The notes beneath the pieces were generated by a model. The model was not told the DNA's origin, ran no database searches, and saw only the letters and a program-made list of their open reading frames with translations. Source: Chitinophaga terrae (ex Kim and Jung 2007) (GTDB lineage Bacteria > Bacteroidota > Bacteroidia > Chitinophagales > Chitinophagaceae). From it: a stretch of DNA of 64,000 nt. Positions 42,849 to 51,411 of the stretch are shown here, in pieces (position 1 is the stretch's first letter; each line of letters starts with the position of its first letter). A program made the position numbers and the translations under genes. The stretch is from the NCBI RefSeq assembly GCF_900107795.1, contig NZ_FNRL01000009.1, forward strand, positions 62,001-126,000, given 5' to 3'.

Positions 42849-45218
42849 CTATTCGTCGAAAGTGGGTTCCATGGGTTTATCGTCGTCGTTATTCTTGTTG
42901 AAATCCCTTCTTTCACCTCTGTCACCTCTGTCGTTCCTTTCGCCCCTGTCTTCTCTTGGTCCGCGGTCGTTACGACGGTCGTCTCTCGGGCCACGATCAC
43001 CACGACGGTCATCTCTTGGTCCGCGTCTGTCGTCTCTTGGTCCACGGTCTCCGCGATCGCCACGGTCAGGTCTTTCTCCTCTGTCTTCTCTTTCAACGTA
43101 TCCATCCGGTTTAGGCATTAATACTTTGCGGCTGAGTTTGAACTTGCCGGTTTTAGGATCAGTGCCTGTGAGTTTTACTTTCACTTTTTCACCTTCAGAA
43201 AGCACTCCTTCCATTGTTTCCAGGCGTTTCCAGGAAACTTCGGAGATATGGAGCAAGCCTTGTTTACCAGGCATGAACTCTACGAAGGCGCCGTATGGCA
43301 TAATTGATTTTACAACAGATTCATATACTTCACCTACTTCAGGTACGGCAATGATGCCTTTTACCCAGGCCAGGGCTTTTTCGAGGCCTTCTTTCTGAGC
43401 AGAGAAGATGCTTACTTCACCGGTTTCACCAACTTCTTCGATGTTGATGGTTGTACCGGTTTCGCGTTGAATTTCCTGGATGATCTTACCACCAGGTCCG
43501 ATCACTGCACCGATGAATTCGCGGTCGATGATCAGTTTCTCCATGCGAGGAGCATGTGGTTTAGGTTCAGGGCGGGCAGCAGGAACTGCTTCGTACATGG
43601 CGTTGATGATATGTAAACGACCTTCTTTAGCTTGTGCTAAAGCGGCGCGCATTACATCCATGCTCAAGCCATCAACCTTAATATCCATCTGGATACCGCA
43701 AACGCCGTCGCGGGTTCCGGTTACTTTAAAGTCCATGTCGCCGAGGTGATCTTCATCGCCCAGGATATCGGTCAATACAGCCCATTTGCCATCAGAAGCG
43801 CGGGAGATCAGACCCATAGCCACACCGGAAACGTGTTTTGGAATAGGTACGCCTGCGTCCATCAATGCCAGTGAACCGGCGCAAACAGTAGCCATGGAAG
43901 AAGAACCGTTAGATTCCAGGATATCGGATACAACCCTTACGGTGTATGGATAATCTGAACCAGGCATCATTTGTTTGAGGGAGCGCATAGCGAGGTTACC
44001 GTGACCAACTTCACGACGGCCGGGGCCTCTCATCATTTTCACTTCACCTGTTGAGAACGGAGGGAAATTGTAGTGGAGGATGAATTTGCTGTAGTTAGAT
44101 GTAGCAGCGCTTTCTATCAGCAGTTCATCTTCGGGCGTACCCAGTGTAACGGTGGTTAAAGACTGGGTTTCGCCACGGGTGAACAGGGCAGAACCATGCG
44201 GAGATGGTAAAATGTCTGTTTCCATGGCTAAAGGACGAACAGTTACCAGGTCTCTTCCATCCAGGCGGACAGATTCGTCGAGGATCATGTTACGGATCAC
44301 TTCTTTTTCAAGATCGTGCAGGTATTCCTTTAACAGCGGCTGATCTTCTTCCGGTAATTCACCGAGTGATTCTTTCAGCTCTTCACCGATTTTAGCGAAA
44401 GCGTCGCTTCTGTCGTGTTTGGATAAAGCAGATTTTGCTACCTGGTAGATTTTATCTTTAGCGAAAGCTATTACTTTAGCTTTCAGTTCTTCGTTTTGAT
44501 AAGGAAGCGCATAATCGCGTTTTCCTGTTACGCCTTTCAGTGCGCGAAGTTCTTCCTGTGCTTTCACCTGAACGCGGATCGCAGCGTGAGCTGTTTCGAT
44601 AGCGGTGATCAGGTCTTCTTCCTGGCATTCTTTACTTTCACCTTCCACCATCATGATGTTCTTTTCAGTAGCACCAACGATGAAGTCCATATCTGCATTT
44701 GCCAGGTCGGAACGGTTAGGATTGATTACATATTTACCGCCGATGCGGGCAACACGTACTTCTGAGATGATCTCCTGGATAGGCACGTCAGAAACGGCCA
44801 GGGCTGCAGAGGCAGCCAGGCAGGCCAGGGCATCCGGCATTACTTCCGCGTCGGAAGAAATGAGGGTAACCAGTACCTGTACTTCGCATAAATAATTATC
44901 GGGGAACAGGGGGCGTAACGCGCGGTCGATCAATCGTGAAATCAGTACCTCGTAATCGGATAACCTGCCTTCGCGTTTGAAGAAAGAACCTGGGATACGG
45001 CCGGCAGCAGCAAATTTTTCTTGATAATCTACGGTGAGAGGGAAGAAAGACTGGCCGGGTTTGGGTTCCTTTGCGGCTACAACGGTAGCTAACAAAACAG
45101 CATTCCCTAAACGTACCGTAACCGCACCGTCAGCCTGGCGGGCTAACTTTCCGGTTTCGATAGTCACCATACGACCGTCTCCTATATCGAATTTCACTGA
45201 AATAGGTGTCAGATTCAT
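42849..45218 (-). CDS. pnp: Polyribonucleotide nucleotidyltransferase (PNPase)
   Basis: Phosphorolytic 3'-5' exoribonuclease of RNA turnover. Two RNase-PH domains come first ([17 protein letters not shown]; the second with [16 protein letters not shown]), then a KH domain ([16 protein letters not shown]) and an S1 domain ([13 protein letters not shown]). At 789 aa it is about 80 longer than E. coli PNPase because of a C-terminal tail of [15 protein letters not shown] repeats ending in acidic residues. The repeats resemble RNA-binding RG tails. Read downstream of rpsO, with a terminator and its own weak -7 box between them. Confidence 0.97.
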   Translation of the reverse strand: MNLTPISVKFDIGDGRMVTIETGKLARQADGAVTVRLGNAVLLATVVAAKEPKPGQSFFPLTVDYQEKFAAAGRIPGSFFKREGRLSDYEVLISRLIDRALRPLFPDNYLCEVQVLVTLISSDAEVMPDALACLAASAALAVSDVPIQEIISEVRVARIGGKYVINPNRSDLANADMDFIVGATEKNIMMVEGESKECQEEDLITAIETAHAAIRVQVKAQEELRALKGVTGKRDYALPYQNEELKAKVIAFAKDKIYQVAKSALSKHDRSDAFAKIGEELKESLGELPEEDQPLLKEYLHDLEKEVIRNMILDESVRLDGRDLVTVRPLAMETDILPSPHGSALFTRGETQSLTTVTLGTPEDELLIESAATSNYSKFILHYNFPPFSTGEVKMMRGPGRREVGHGNLAMRSLKQMMPGSDYPYTVRVVSDILESNGSSSMATVCAGSLALMDAGVPIPKHVSGVAMGLISRASDGKWAVLTDILGDEDHLGDMDFKVTGTRDGVCGIQMDIKVDGLSMDVMRAALAQAKEGRLHIINAMYEAVPAARPEPKPHAPRMEKLIIDREFIGAVIGPGGKIIQEIQRETGTTINIEEVGETGEVSIFSAQKEGLEKALAWVKGIIAVPEVGEVYESVVKSIMPYGAFVEFMPGKQGLLHISEVSWKRLETMEGVLSEGEKVKVKLTGTDPKTGKFKLSRKVLMPKPDGYVEREDRGERPDRGDRGDRGPRDDRRGPRDDRRGDRGPRDDRRNDRGPREDRGERNDRGDRGERRDFNKNNDDDKPMEPTFDE

Positions 45219-45232
45219 AATAAAGTGAGGAT

Positions 45233-45240
45233 TAAAAATA
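45233..45240 (-). promoter_or_regulatory. Near-consensus -7 box for pnp (TATTTTTA)
   Basis: Matches TAnnTTTG at seven of eight positions, 14 nt before the pnp ATG. Confidence 0.4.
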
Positions 45241-45291
45241 ACATCCTTCTAAGACGGAGAAGAATAAATAAAAGGTATACATACAAAAAAA

Positions 45292-45320
45292 CTATTCCCA
45301 ACCATATAAGTTGGGAATAG
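45292..45320 (-). terminator. Rho-independent terminator between rpsO and pnp
   Basis: A perfect 11-bp stem (CTATTCCCAAC / GTTGGGAATAG) with a 7-nt loop. On the minus strand it is followed by T7. It lies 19 nt past the rpsO stop, like the intercistronic terminator of the E. coli rpsO-pnp operon. Confidence 0.9.
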
Positions 45321-45339
45321 CGCTATAATTAAGTCGTGG

Positions 45340-45612
45340 TTATTTCCTGATACCTAACTTCTCAATAAGAGCACGATAGCCTGTGAGGTTAGTTCTAGAT
45401 AAGTAAGCAAGCAAGCGCTTTCTCTGACCAACCATTTTCATTAGACCACGGTGGGTAGAAAAATCTTTTTTGTTTGATTTCAGGTGATCGGAAATGCTGT
45501 TGATACGCTCAGTCAGCAGCGCGATTTGTGCTTCTACAGAGCCGGTATTTTTTTCGCTTCCACCAAATTCCTTAAAAATATTGGCTTTCTTTTCAACAGT
45601 TAAGTAAGACAT
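45340..45612 (-). CDS. rpsO: 30S ribosomal protein S15
   Basis: Primary 16S rRNA-binding protein of the small subunit platform. The 90-aa protein contains [22 protein letters not shown] and [18 protein letters not shown], the conserved family core. It precedes pnp in the order found across many bacteria. The -7 box at 45666-45673 leaves a leader of about 47 nt, long enough for S15 autoregulation, though no pseudoknot was worked out. Confidence 0.98.
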   Translation of the reverse strand: MSYLTVEKKANIFKEFGGSEKNTGSVEAQIALLTERINSISDHLKSNKKDFSTHRGLMKMVGQRKRLLAYLSRTNLTGYRALIEKLGIRK

Positions 45613-45665
45613 CTTTAATAATAATAAGTAATAATAATGTTTTTTTGTCGCTATTTTTCCAGGTG

Positions 45666-45673
45666 CAAAGGTA
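45666..45673 (-). promoter_or_regulatory. -7 box for rpsO (TACCTTTG)
   Basis: Exact TAnnTTTG on the minus strand, 53 nt before the ATG. Confidence 0.65.
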
Positions 45674-45759
45674 ATTTAAAAAACAGGAATTACCAATTAA
45701 CAGCTAAGAATAATAGATAGCTATTAATTTTTATACATAAACTCCTATTTTGGCAAATC

Positions 45760-46455
45760 TTACGAAGAGAAGTTTAACGCCGCATTATCCGTAACATGCC
45801 CGTTTTCCGTACGCAGCACCCTGGAAGGGAATTTTTGCAATACTATATAATCGTGAGTTGCCATCACAATGGCTGTGCCCTCTCTGCATATCCTGAACAA
45901 CAACTGCATAATACCGTCAGAAGTCTCAGGATCTAAATTTCCCGTAGGTTCATCAGCCAGGATCAGGCGCGGAGAATTCAACATAGCCCGCGCAATATCC
46001 ACACGCTGCTGCTCCCCTCCCGATAATTCATAAGGCATCTTGAAACCTTTGGTACCCAACCCTACCTTCTCCAGCACATCCGCTATCTTGTTCTCTATCT
46101 CTTTCTGATCCTGCCAGCCTGTAGCACGTAAAGCAAACTTTAAGTTATCATGTACATTACGGTCGGTCAGCAACTGGAAATCCTGGAACACCACGCCTAA
46201 ATTCCGGCGTAAATAAGGCACTTTCTTCCAATCCATCTTCTTCAGATCAAATCCCACTACCTGGCCTGTACCTTCCGTTAAAGGCAAATCTCCATATAAA
46301 GTCTTTAACAAACTGGATTTACCCGTACCAGTCTTGCCTATCAGGTACACAAACTCTCCCTTGTTCACCGTGATATTCACATCCGATAAGATCAGGCTAT
46401 GCCCCTGGTATATACTGGCGTTAGTTAATTGGATAATAGGTTGTTCAGGCGTCAT
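45760..46455 (-). CDS. ftsE: FtsE-type ABC transporter ATP-binding protein
   Basis: ATPase of the FtsEX divisome complex, which activates peptidoglycan hydrolases. It shows Walker [10 protein letters not shown] (residues 40-48), signature LSGGEQQR, Walker [13 protein letters not shown] and the switch ATHDYIVLQ. The protein is 231 aa, the size of FtsE. Its ftsX partner is not adjacent, as is common in Bacteroidota, so a general ABC export role cannot be fully excluded. The -7 box lies 29 nt upstream. Confidence 0.85.
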   Translation of the reverse strand: MTPEQPIIQLTNASIYQGHSLILSDVNITVNKGEFVYLIGKTGTGKSSLLKTLYGDLPLTEGTGQVVGFDLKKMDWKKVPYLRRNLGVVFQDFQLLTDRNVHDNLKFALRATGWQDQKEIENKIADVLEKVGLGTKGFKMPYELSGGEQQRVDIARAMLNSPRLILADEPTGNLDPETSDGIMQLLFRICREGTAIVMATHDYIVLQKFPSRVLRTENGHVTDNAALNFSS

Positions 46456-46484
46456 TTCCTTTCTTTTTTACAATCTGTTGCGAA

Positions 46485-46492
46485 CAAAAATA
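46485..46492 (-). promoter_or_regulatory. -7 box for ftsE (TATTTTTG)
   Basis: Exact TAnnTTTG on the minus strand, 29 nt before the ATG. Confidence 0.65.
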
Positions 46493-46546
46493 ACTATTTA
46501 AGATATAACTCATTGCGATAATCTCATCTGGCCCTGATTTTTAATC

Positions 46547-46582
46547 AACTAAAAAAATAGTTGTTAAACTAATAATTTAGTT
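46547..46582. promoter_or_regulatory. Double palindromic operator over the blaI promoter
   Basis: Two 16-bp palindromes, AACTA-N6-TAGTT (46547-46562) and AACTAA-TAAT-TTAGTT (46567-46582), with centres exactly 20 bp apart. They cover the -33 and spacer region just upstream of blaI. BlaI/MecI repressors bind such dyads as dimers, so autoregulation is likely. The ACTA..TAGT consensus is read here for the first time from this one site. Confidence 0.7.
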
Positions 46583-46583
46583 A

Positions 46584-46591
46584 TACTTTTA
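46584..46591 (+). promoter_or_regulatory. -7 box for the blaI-M56 operon (TACTTTTA)
   Basis: Seven of eight match to TAnnTTTG, with TTG at 46561-46563 exactly 20 bp upstream. The ATG lies 20 nt downstream. Confidence 0.55.
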
Positions 46592-46611
46592 TTTCAGCAA
46601 CCGATAATTTT

Positions 46612-46977
46612 ATGAAACAACTTACAAAAGCAGAAGAACAGATCATGCAAGCCCTCTGGGAAACAGGGCCGGCTTTTGTTAAAGACCTGATAGAAGTGCT
46701 GCCCGAACCCAAACCTCATTACAATACCGTATCTACGCTTATAAAGATACTTGTTGAAAAAGGGTTTGTCGATTTCAAAGCCTACGGCAAATCGCATCAG
46801 TACTTCCCCCTTATCTCGAAGGACGATTACAGCCGGAAAACAGTGAACACCCTTGTAAACGGGTATTTCCACGGCTCTTTCAGCAACCTCGTATCTTTTT
46901 TCGTCAAAGAAAAGGAAGTCAGCATCTCCGAACTGGAAGAACTGATCAAAAAAATCAAGGACAACGAAAAAAAGTAG
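46612..46977 (+). CDS. BlaI/MecI/CopY family transcriptional repressor
   Basis: Winged-helix repressor that is inactivated by cleavage by its cognate M56 protease. The 121-aa protein shows LTKAEEQIMQALWETG, the recognition helix region HYNTVSTLIKILVEKGFV, and a C-terminal dimerisation helix pair. It lies 3 nt before the M56 gene. A double palindrome over its own promoter suggests autoregulation. Nothing in the operon is a beta-lactamase, so the signal may be another cell-envelope stress. Confidence 0.95.
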   Translation: MKQLTKAEEQIMQALWETGPAFVKDLIEVLPEPKPHYNTVSTLIKILVEKGFVDFKAYGKSHQYFPLISKDDYSRKTVNTLVNGYFHGSFSNLVSFFVKEKEVSISELEELIKKIKDNEKK

Positions 46978-46980
46978 TTT

Positions 46981-48507
46981 ATGAATACGCTTTCACTTTA
47001 CCTCGTAAAAATGATAGCCTGTTCTGCAGTGCTCTACGGCTACTACCACCTGGCGCTCAGAAATAATAAATTCCACCAATGGAACAGGTATTACCTGGTG
47101 CTTATCACGCTTTTTTCACTGATCATTCCATTTATCAAAATACCTTTTTACGAGAGTGAAAGCACAGCGCTCTTTTCCTATAACGCCAATGCCGCTTTCA
47201 GCGTATCCAGCACCAATCCCGCTCCTTCCGCCACGGGCGCCGGGTATCCTGAGATATTCATGTTGCTGGGCATAGGCGTATCCCTGGCGCTGATCGCCAG
47301 GTTGCTGCTTACCGTACTGCAATTGAAACAACTGATCAAACGCAGTACTGTTATAGATATCCCCCCTTATCACCTGGTAAAAAACCAGCAGATCAATACC
47401 CCTTTCTCCTTCTTTAAATATATCTTCTGGGATCAGCAAACTTCGCCCGAAAGCCAGGAAGGACAACAGATCCTGCGTCATGAACTGGTACATATAGAAG
47501 AAAAGCACAGTACAGATAAGCTTTTCATGGAATTTATCACCTCCCTCCTTTGGTTCAATCCCTTCTTCCACCTCATCAAAAGAGAACTGGCCCTGGTACA
47601 TGAGTTCCTGGCCGATAAAAAAGCTGCCGGTAAAGAGGTCGCCAGCTACGCACAAACCATATTGCAGATGACTTTTAACTCGAAGCAATTCAACATTGTG
47701 AACAGTTTTTTTCATTCTCCAATTAAACGCAGACTTCTTATGCTCACTAAATTGCAACATTCCCGTTTCAGTTATCTGCGCAGGGTACTGGTGTTACCGC
47801 TGACCGCTACTATCTTTTTCATCTTGGCATGCGAGTCGAAAGACAAGACCCGCGATGCCATTAGTCCTGCCAGCGTCCAGGAACAGGTAGATGAACTGCC
47901 TGTCTTTAAAGGAGGCCAGTCTGCCCTGGCCGATTACCTGAAAAAAGAGATCAATTATCCCCAGGCGGCTAAAGACAAAGACATGAAAGGCGTTGTGAAC
48001 ATCGAATTTGTGGTGGAAAAAGACGGGAAGATCAGCAACCCCAGAATCGTAGGAAATGATCCCGGTTATGGTATGGGCCAGGAAGCATTACGGGCCGTTG
48101 GGGCCATGCCGTCCTGGACCCCCGCTAAGCTGAAAGGCCAGCCGGTTGCCACAAAAATGAAGCTTCCCATAATATTTGCACCTTCCCAAATATTCACATT
48201 TGTTGAAACGCCTCCTGAGTTCCCCGGCGGCGAAGAAAGCCTGGCTGTATTCCTCAATAAAAACATCCGTTATCCAAAAGCAGCGCAGGAAGCCGGCACC
48301 TTCGGCACCGTATTCCTGCAGTTTACGGTTTCAAAAGACGGCGTTGTATACGACATAAAAACAGTTGGAAAACCGCATGGCAACGGCCTGGAAGAAGAAG
48401 CGATAAGGGTTGTAAAACTGATGCCCAAATGGATTCCCGGGTATCATAACAAACAGGCAGTGGATGTAGTGTTCAACCTGCCGATCCGCTTTACTCTCCA
48501 GGAGTAA
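46981..48507 (+). CDS. BlaR1-like M56 metalloprotease fused to two TonB C-terminal domains
   Basis: Predicted inner-membrane sensor protease for the adjacent BlaI. The 508-aa protein has helices at about residues 5-22, 36-52 and 92-113, the zinc motif HELVH at 167-171 with WFNPFFHLIKRELALVHEFLAD-type M56 context, and a fourth helix at 268-283. In place of the penicillin-binding sensor of BlaR1 it carries two tandem TonB-like domains (about 307-400 and 413-506, each with a YPxAA motif). This layout is frequent in Bacteroidota. Its inducer is unknown. Confidence 0.92.
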   Translation: MNTLSLYLVKMIACSAVLYGYYHLALRNNKFHQWNRYYLVLITLFSLIIPFIKIPFYESESTALFSYNANAAFSVSSTNPAPSATGAGYPEIFMLLGIGVSLALIARLLLTVLQLKQLIKRSTVIDIPPYHLVKNQQINTPFSFFKYIFWDQQTSPESQEGQQILRHELVHIEEKHSTDKLFMEFITSLLWFNPFFHLIKRELALVHEFLADKKAAGKEVASYAQTILQMTFNSKQFNIVNSFFHSPIKRRLLMLTKLQHSRFSYLRRVLVLPLTATIFFILACESKDKTRDAISPASVQEQVDELPVFKGGQSALADYLKKEINYPQAAKDKDMKGVVNIEFVVEKDGKISNPRIVGNDPGYGMGQEALRAVGAMPSWTPAKLKGQPVATKMKLPIIFAPSQIFTFVETPPEFPGGEESLAVFLNKNIRYPKAAQEAGTFGTVFLQFTVSKDGVVYDIKTVGKPHGNGLEEEAIRVVKLMPKWIPGYHNKQAVDVVFNLPIRFTLQE

Positions 48508-48547
48508 CAACAGAAAAGAATTTAATTATAAGCAATATGGAAAAGAA

Positions 48548-48569
48548 AAAGGAGGGTTCTCCCTCCTTT
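48548..48569. terminator. Bidirectional terminator between the M56 gene and purM
   Basis: A perfect 9-bp stem (AAAGGAGGG / CCCTCCTTT) with a TTCT loop, A-rich on the left and T-rich on the right. Confidence 0.9.
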
Positions 48570-48595
48570 ATTATTTTATACGCCTCGTGTAACTT

Positions 48596-49774
48596 TTATT
48601 TGTACTCAAACACTCCCGCCGGCGATTTTACAGTTACCTGTTTTTCTTCGGCTGCTTCTACCCGGCCAACGACCTGGGCATCGATATTAAAGCTTTTGGA
48701 GATCCGGATAATATCATCCGCAATAGCTGCCGGCACATAGATCTCCATCCTGTGGCCCATGTTAAATACCTGGTACATTTCTTTCCAGGGAGTGCCCGAC
48801 TGTTCCTGGATCAGTTCAAACAACGGCGGGATAGGGAACAGGTTATCTTTGATCACGTGCAGCTTCTCAATGAAGTGCAATACCTTGGTTTGAGCGCCCC
48901 CGCTGCAGTGCACGAGCCCATGGATCTGCGGACGGAATTGCTCCAACACCTTCTTGATCACCGGGGCATAGGTACGGGTTGGGGATAAAACCAGTTTACC
49001 CGCATCTACAGCGCCAAAGCCGGGAATGTCTATTTTATCTGTCAATGCTTTTTTGCCGCTGAACACCAGTTCATACGGGATGTTGGGATCGTAGCTTTCA
49101 GCGTATTTTTCTGCAATTGATTTACTGAAAACATCGTGCCTTGCGCTGGTAAGCCCGTTGCTGCCCATACCGCCATTATAGGCATTTTCGTAGGTCGACT
49201 GGCCATAGGAAGCCAATCCTACCACTACATCCCCCGCCTGGATACGGTCGTTGGAGATCACGTCTTCCCTTTTCATACGGCAGGTAACGGTAGAATCGAC
49301 GATGATGGTCCTAACCAGGTCGCCTACATCGGCGGTTTCACCGCCTGTAGAGTAAATACTGATACCATGGCTGCGCAGTTCGGCCAGGATCTCTTCCGTG
49401 CCATTGATGATGGCGGCAATTACTTCTCCCGGCACCAGTTGCTTGTTGCGGCCAATGGTAGAAGAGAGCAGGATATTATCGGTAGCGCCTACACAAAGCA
49501 GGTCGTCCATATTCATAATGATCGCATCCTGTGCAATACCTTTCCAAACGCTCAGATCCCCGGTTTCTTTCCAGTAAACATAGGCAAGAGAAGACTTGGT
49601 ACCGGCGCCATCGGCGTGCATGATGTTGCACCATTGTTCGTCGCCCCCTAAAATATCCGGTACGATCTTACAGAATGCTTTAGGGAAAAGCCCTTTATCA
49701 ATGTTCTTAATGGCGTTATGCACATCTTCTTTACCTGCAGAAACCCCGCGTTTGGCGTAAATATTATTATCCAC
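48596..49774 (-). CDS. purM: Phosphoribosylformylglycinamidine cyclo-ligase (AIR synthase)
   Basis: ATP-dependent ring closure that forms aminoimidazole ribonucleotide in purine synthesis. It contains the glycine-rich ATP region MHADGAGTKSSLAY, MNMDDLLCVGA and YSTGGETADVGD, and near the C-terminus MYQVFNMGHRMEI. At 392 aa it is longer than E. coli PurM (345), as in other Bacteroidota. The start is a GTG at 49774; the nearest -7 box lies 59 nt upstream and no nearby ATG fits. Confidence 0.95.
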   Translation of the reverse strand: MDNNIYAKRGVSAGKEDVHNAIKNIDKGLFPKAFCKIVPDILGGDEQWCNIMHADGAGTKSSLAYVYWKETGDLSVWKGIAQDAIIMNMDDLLCVGATDNILLSSTIGRNKQLVPGEVIAAIINGTEEILAELRSHGISIYSTGGETADVGDLVRTIIVDSTVTCRMKREDVISNDRIQAGDVVVGLASYGQSTYENAYNGGMGSNGLTSARHDVFSKSIAEKYAESYDPNIPYELVFSGKKALTDKIDIPGFGAVDAGKLVLSPTRTYAPVIKKVLEQFRPQIHGLVHCSGGAQTKVLHFIEKLHVIKDNLFPIPPLFELIQEQSGTPWKEMYQVFNMGHRMEIYVPAAIADDIIRISKSFNIDAQVVGRVEAAEEKQVTVKSPAGVFEYK

Positions 49775-49833
49775 TGGGAATGAAATATAAATATGTAAAT
49801 AAAAAATAACTGAATTCCTCTGTCTTCAGGCTG

Positions 49834-49841
49834 CAAAAGTA
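49834..49841 (-). promoter_or_regulatory. -7 box for purM (TACTTTTG)
   Basis: Exact TAnnTTTG on the minus strand, 21 bp from the divergent ribF -7 box. Confidence 0.65.
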
Positions 49842-49862
49842 ACAGATTCCGTGCAGATTGGT

Positions 49863-49870
49863 TAGATTTG
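49863..49870 (+). promoter_or_regulatory. -7 box for ribF (TAGATTTG)
   Basis: Exact TAnnTTTG, 29 nt before the ATG at 49900. Confidence 0.65.
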
Positions 49871-49899
49871 CACGGCGTTTTTGTTAGTTATTGAATTAT

Positions 49900-50829
49900 A
49901 TGCAGGTTCACAGGGATTTAGATCAATTACCGGAATTTCGTAATGCCATTATTACTATTGGTACTTTCGACGGAGTACATGCTGGCCATCGGTTTATTAT
50001 AGAGCAGTTGCAACAGGCGGCGAAAGAATGCCATGGGGAAACCGTGATCATCACTTTCGACCCTCACCCGAGGGAGGTGCTGCAACCCCAGTCCAATACC
50101 CTGCGATTACTGACAACGCTTCCCGAAAAGATAGCTTTGCTGGAGAAAGAAGGAATAGACCACCTGGTAGTAGTTCCATTTACCAAGGCATTTTCTGAAA
50201 TGTCGGCCATCAGCTACCTGGAAGACTTCCTGATCCAACGTTTCCGTCCTCATACCATCATTATTGGCTACGACCACAGGTTTGGCCATAACCGGGAAGG
50301 CGGGTTGGAACTGCTGGAAGCAGAACAGCAGCAATATGGCTTCCAGCTGATAGAAATACCTAAACAGGTAGTACACGACCTGACGGTCAGCTCCACCAAG
50401 ATACGCAACAGCCTGAACGAAGGAGCCGTACAACTGGCCAATGAGCTGCTGGGGTATACCTATTTCCTGACAGGTACTGTTTGCCATGGCGACAAAATGG
50501 GAAGGCAATTGGGTTACCCTACTGCCAACCTCCAACTGGCAGACAGCCGCAAACTGATCCCGGCAGAAGGAATATATGCGGTGCGGGCTTCCATAAATGG
50601 CCAGGCGCCTTTGCCAGCCGTAATGAGCATAGGCAACCGACCTACTTTTAATGGCACAGACCTCCGGCTTGAAGTGCATATCTTCGATTTCAACCAAGAT
50701 ATTTACGACCAGCAGGTAACCGTTTCATTTGTTGACTACATCCGGCCTAACAGGAAGTTTGAAAAGATAGAAGAGCTGGTAGCGCAGATGGATCTGGATT
50801 CGGCGAAGGCGAGGGAGATTTTGGGATAG
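49900..50829 (+). CDS. ribF: Bifunctional riboflavin kinase / FAD synthetase
   Basis: Phosphorylates riboflavin to FMN and adenylates FMN to FAD. The N-terminal nucleotidyltransferase domain has ITIGTFDGVHAGHRFII and TFDPHPREVL; the C-terminal kinase domain has GDKMGRQLGYPTANL and PAVMSIGNRPTFNG. From the ATG at 49900 it has 309 aa; an upstream TTG at 49891 is possible but unneeded. Flavin output serves the many flavoenzymes in this window (HemG, SdhA). It is divergent from purM. Confidence 0.97.
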   Translation: MQVHRDLDQLPEFRNAIITIGTFDGVHAGHRFIIEQLQQAAKECHGETVIITFDPHPREVLQPQSNTLRLLTTLPEKIALLEKEGIDHLVVVPFTKAFSEMSAISYLEDFLIQRFRPHTIIIGYDHRFGHNREGGLELLEAEQQQYGFQLIEIPKQVVHDLTVSSTKIRNSLNEGAVQLANELLGYTYFLTGTVCHGDKMGRQLGYPTANLQLADSRKLIPAEGIYAVRASINGQAPLPAVMSIGNRPTFNGTDLRLEVHIFDFNQDIYDQQVTVSFVDYIRPNRKFEKIEELVAQMDLDSAKAREILG

Positions 50830-50834
50830 GGATT

Positions 50835-50855
50835 TTTCGTTTCACGAAAACGAAA
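50835..50855. terminator. Small stem-loop between ribF and the convergent membrane protein
   Basis: TTTCGTTT pairs with AAACGAAA around a CACGA loop, just after the ribF stop. Confidence 0.5.
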
Positions 50856-50861
50856 CATGAT

Positions 50862-51377
50862 TCATATCTTCTTTCCCAATAATTCTATCTCCTCCTTCTT
50901 AAATGCGCTTTTCTTTACATTATTCCCCCATCTGACGATCACTACTCCCACACTCACCAGGAAAAGCCCTGCCAGAACTACTAAAGTAAACGAGGCGATA
51001 GAGTTGCCTAATTCCAACCATACTGCATAAGACAACCCAATACCGATAAGGATGAATAGCAACCCTACTATTACGAGCAGGATAGAACAAAACAATTTCA
51101 GGAACCCGTTCTTTGCATTTGGAGGCTGCAGGCTCCTGATCCTGGTATGCAGCAACCTGATCCCGATCTTACAAAAGCCTACGCAGCTTACAGATAAGAT
51201 GATCAGCAAAAATAGGCCGCCGATAAGTTGATATACCAGGTGTGAAGATGATAAAAGAAATAAAGGTAAGGCAGCCTGGATGGTAACAAAGATGCTGGCC
51301 AGTAAAAAAATAAATGAAACTGCGGTCAGTAAAAAACAGGTAACGGCAAAGGTTACCCTTACGGCAGCAGACTGCAT
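50862..51377 (-). CDS. Hypothetical four-helix membrane protein
   Basis: I do not recognise the family. The 171-aa protein is very hydrophobic, with four predicted membrane helices at about residues 8-33, 44-70, 94-117 and 127-150, and a basic C-terminus rich in Lys and Glu (KKSAFKKEEIELLGKK). Cysteines sit in helices 1 and 2. It lies 34 nt downstream of holA on the same strand and may share its transcript. No enzymatic motif is visible. Confidence 0.7.
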   Translation of the reverse strand: MQSAAVRVTFAVTCFLLTAVSFIFLLASIFVTIQAALPLFLLSSSHLVYQLIGGLFLLIILSVSCVGFCKIGIRLLHTRIRSLQPPNAKNGFLKLFCSILLVIVGLLFILIGIGLSYAVWLELGNSIASFTLVVLAGLFLVSVGVVIVRWGNNVKKSAFKKEEIELLGKKI

Positions 51378-51411
51378 AGGACAAGTTTTTGAGGTGGGGT
51401 AAATATTTGTT

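Noticed and set aside
42862..43398. 178-codon Ser/Arg/Leu-rich frame on the plus strand
   Set aside because: It is the reverse reading of the repetitive RG-rich tail of PNPase, not an independent gene.
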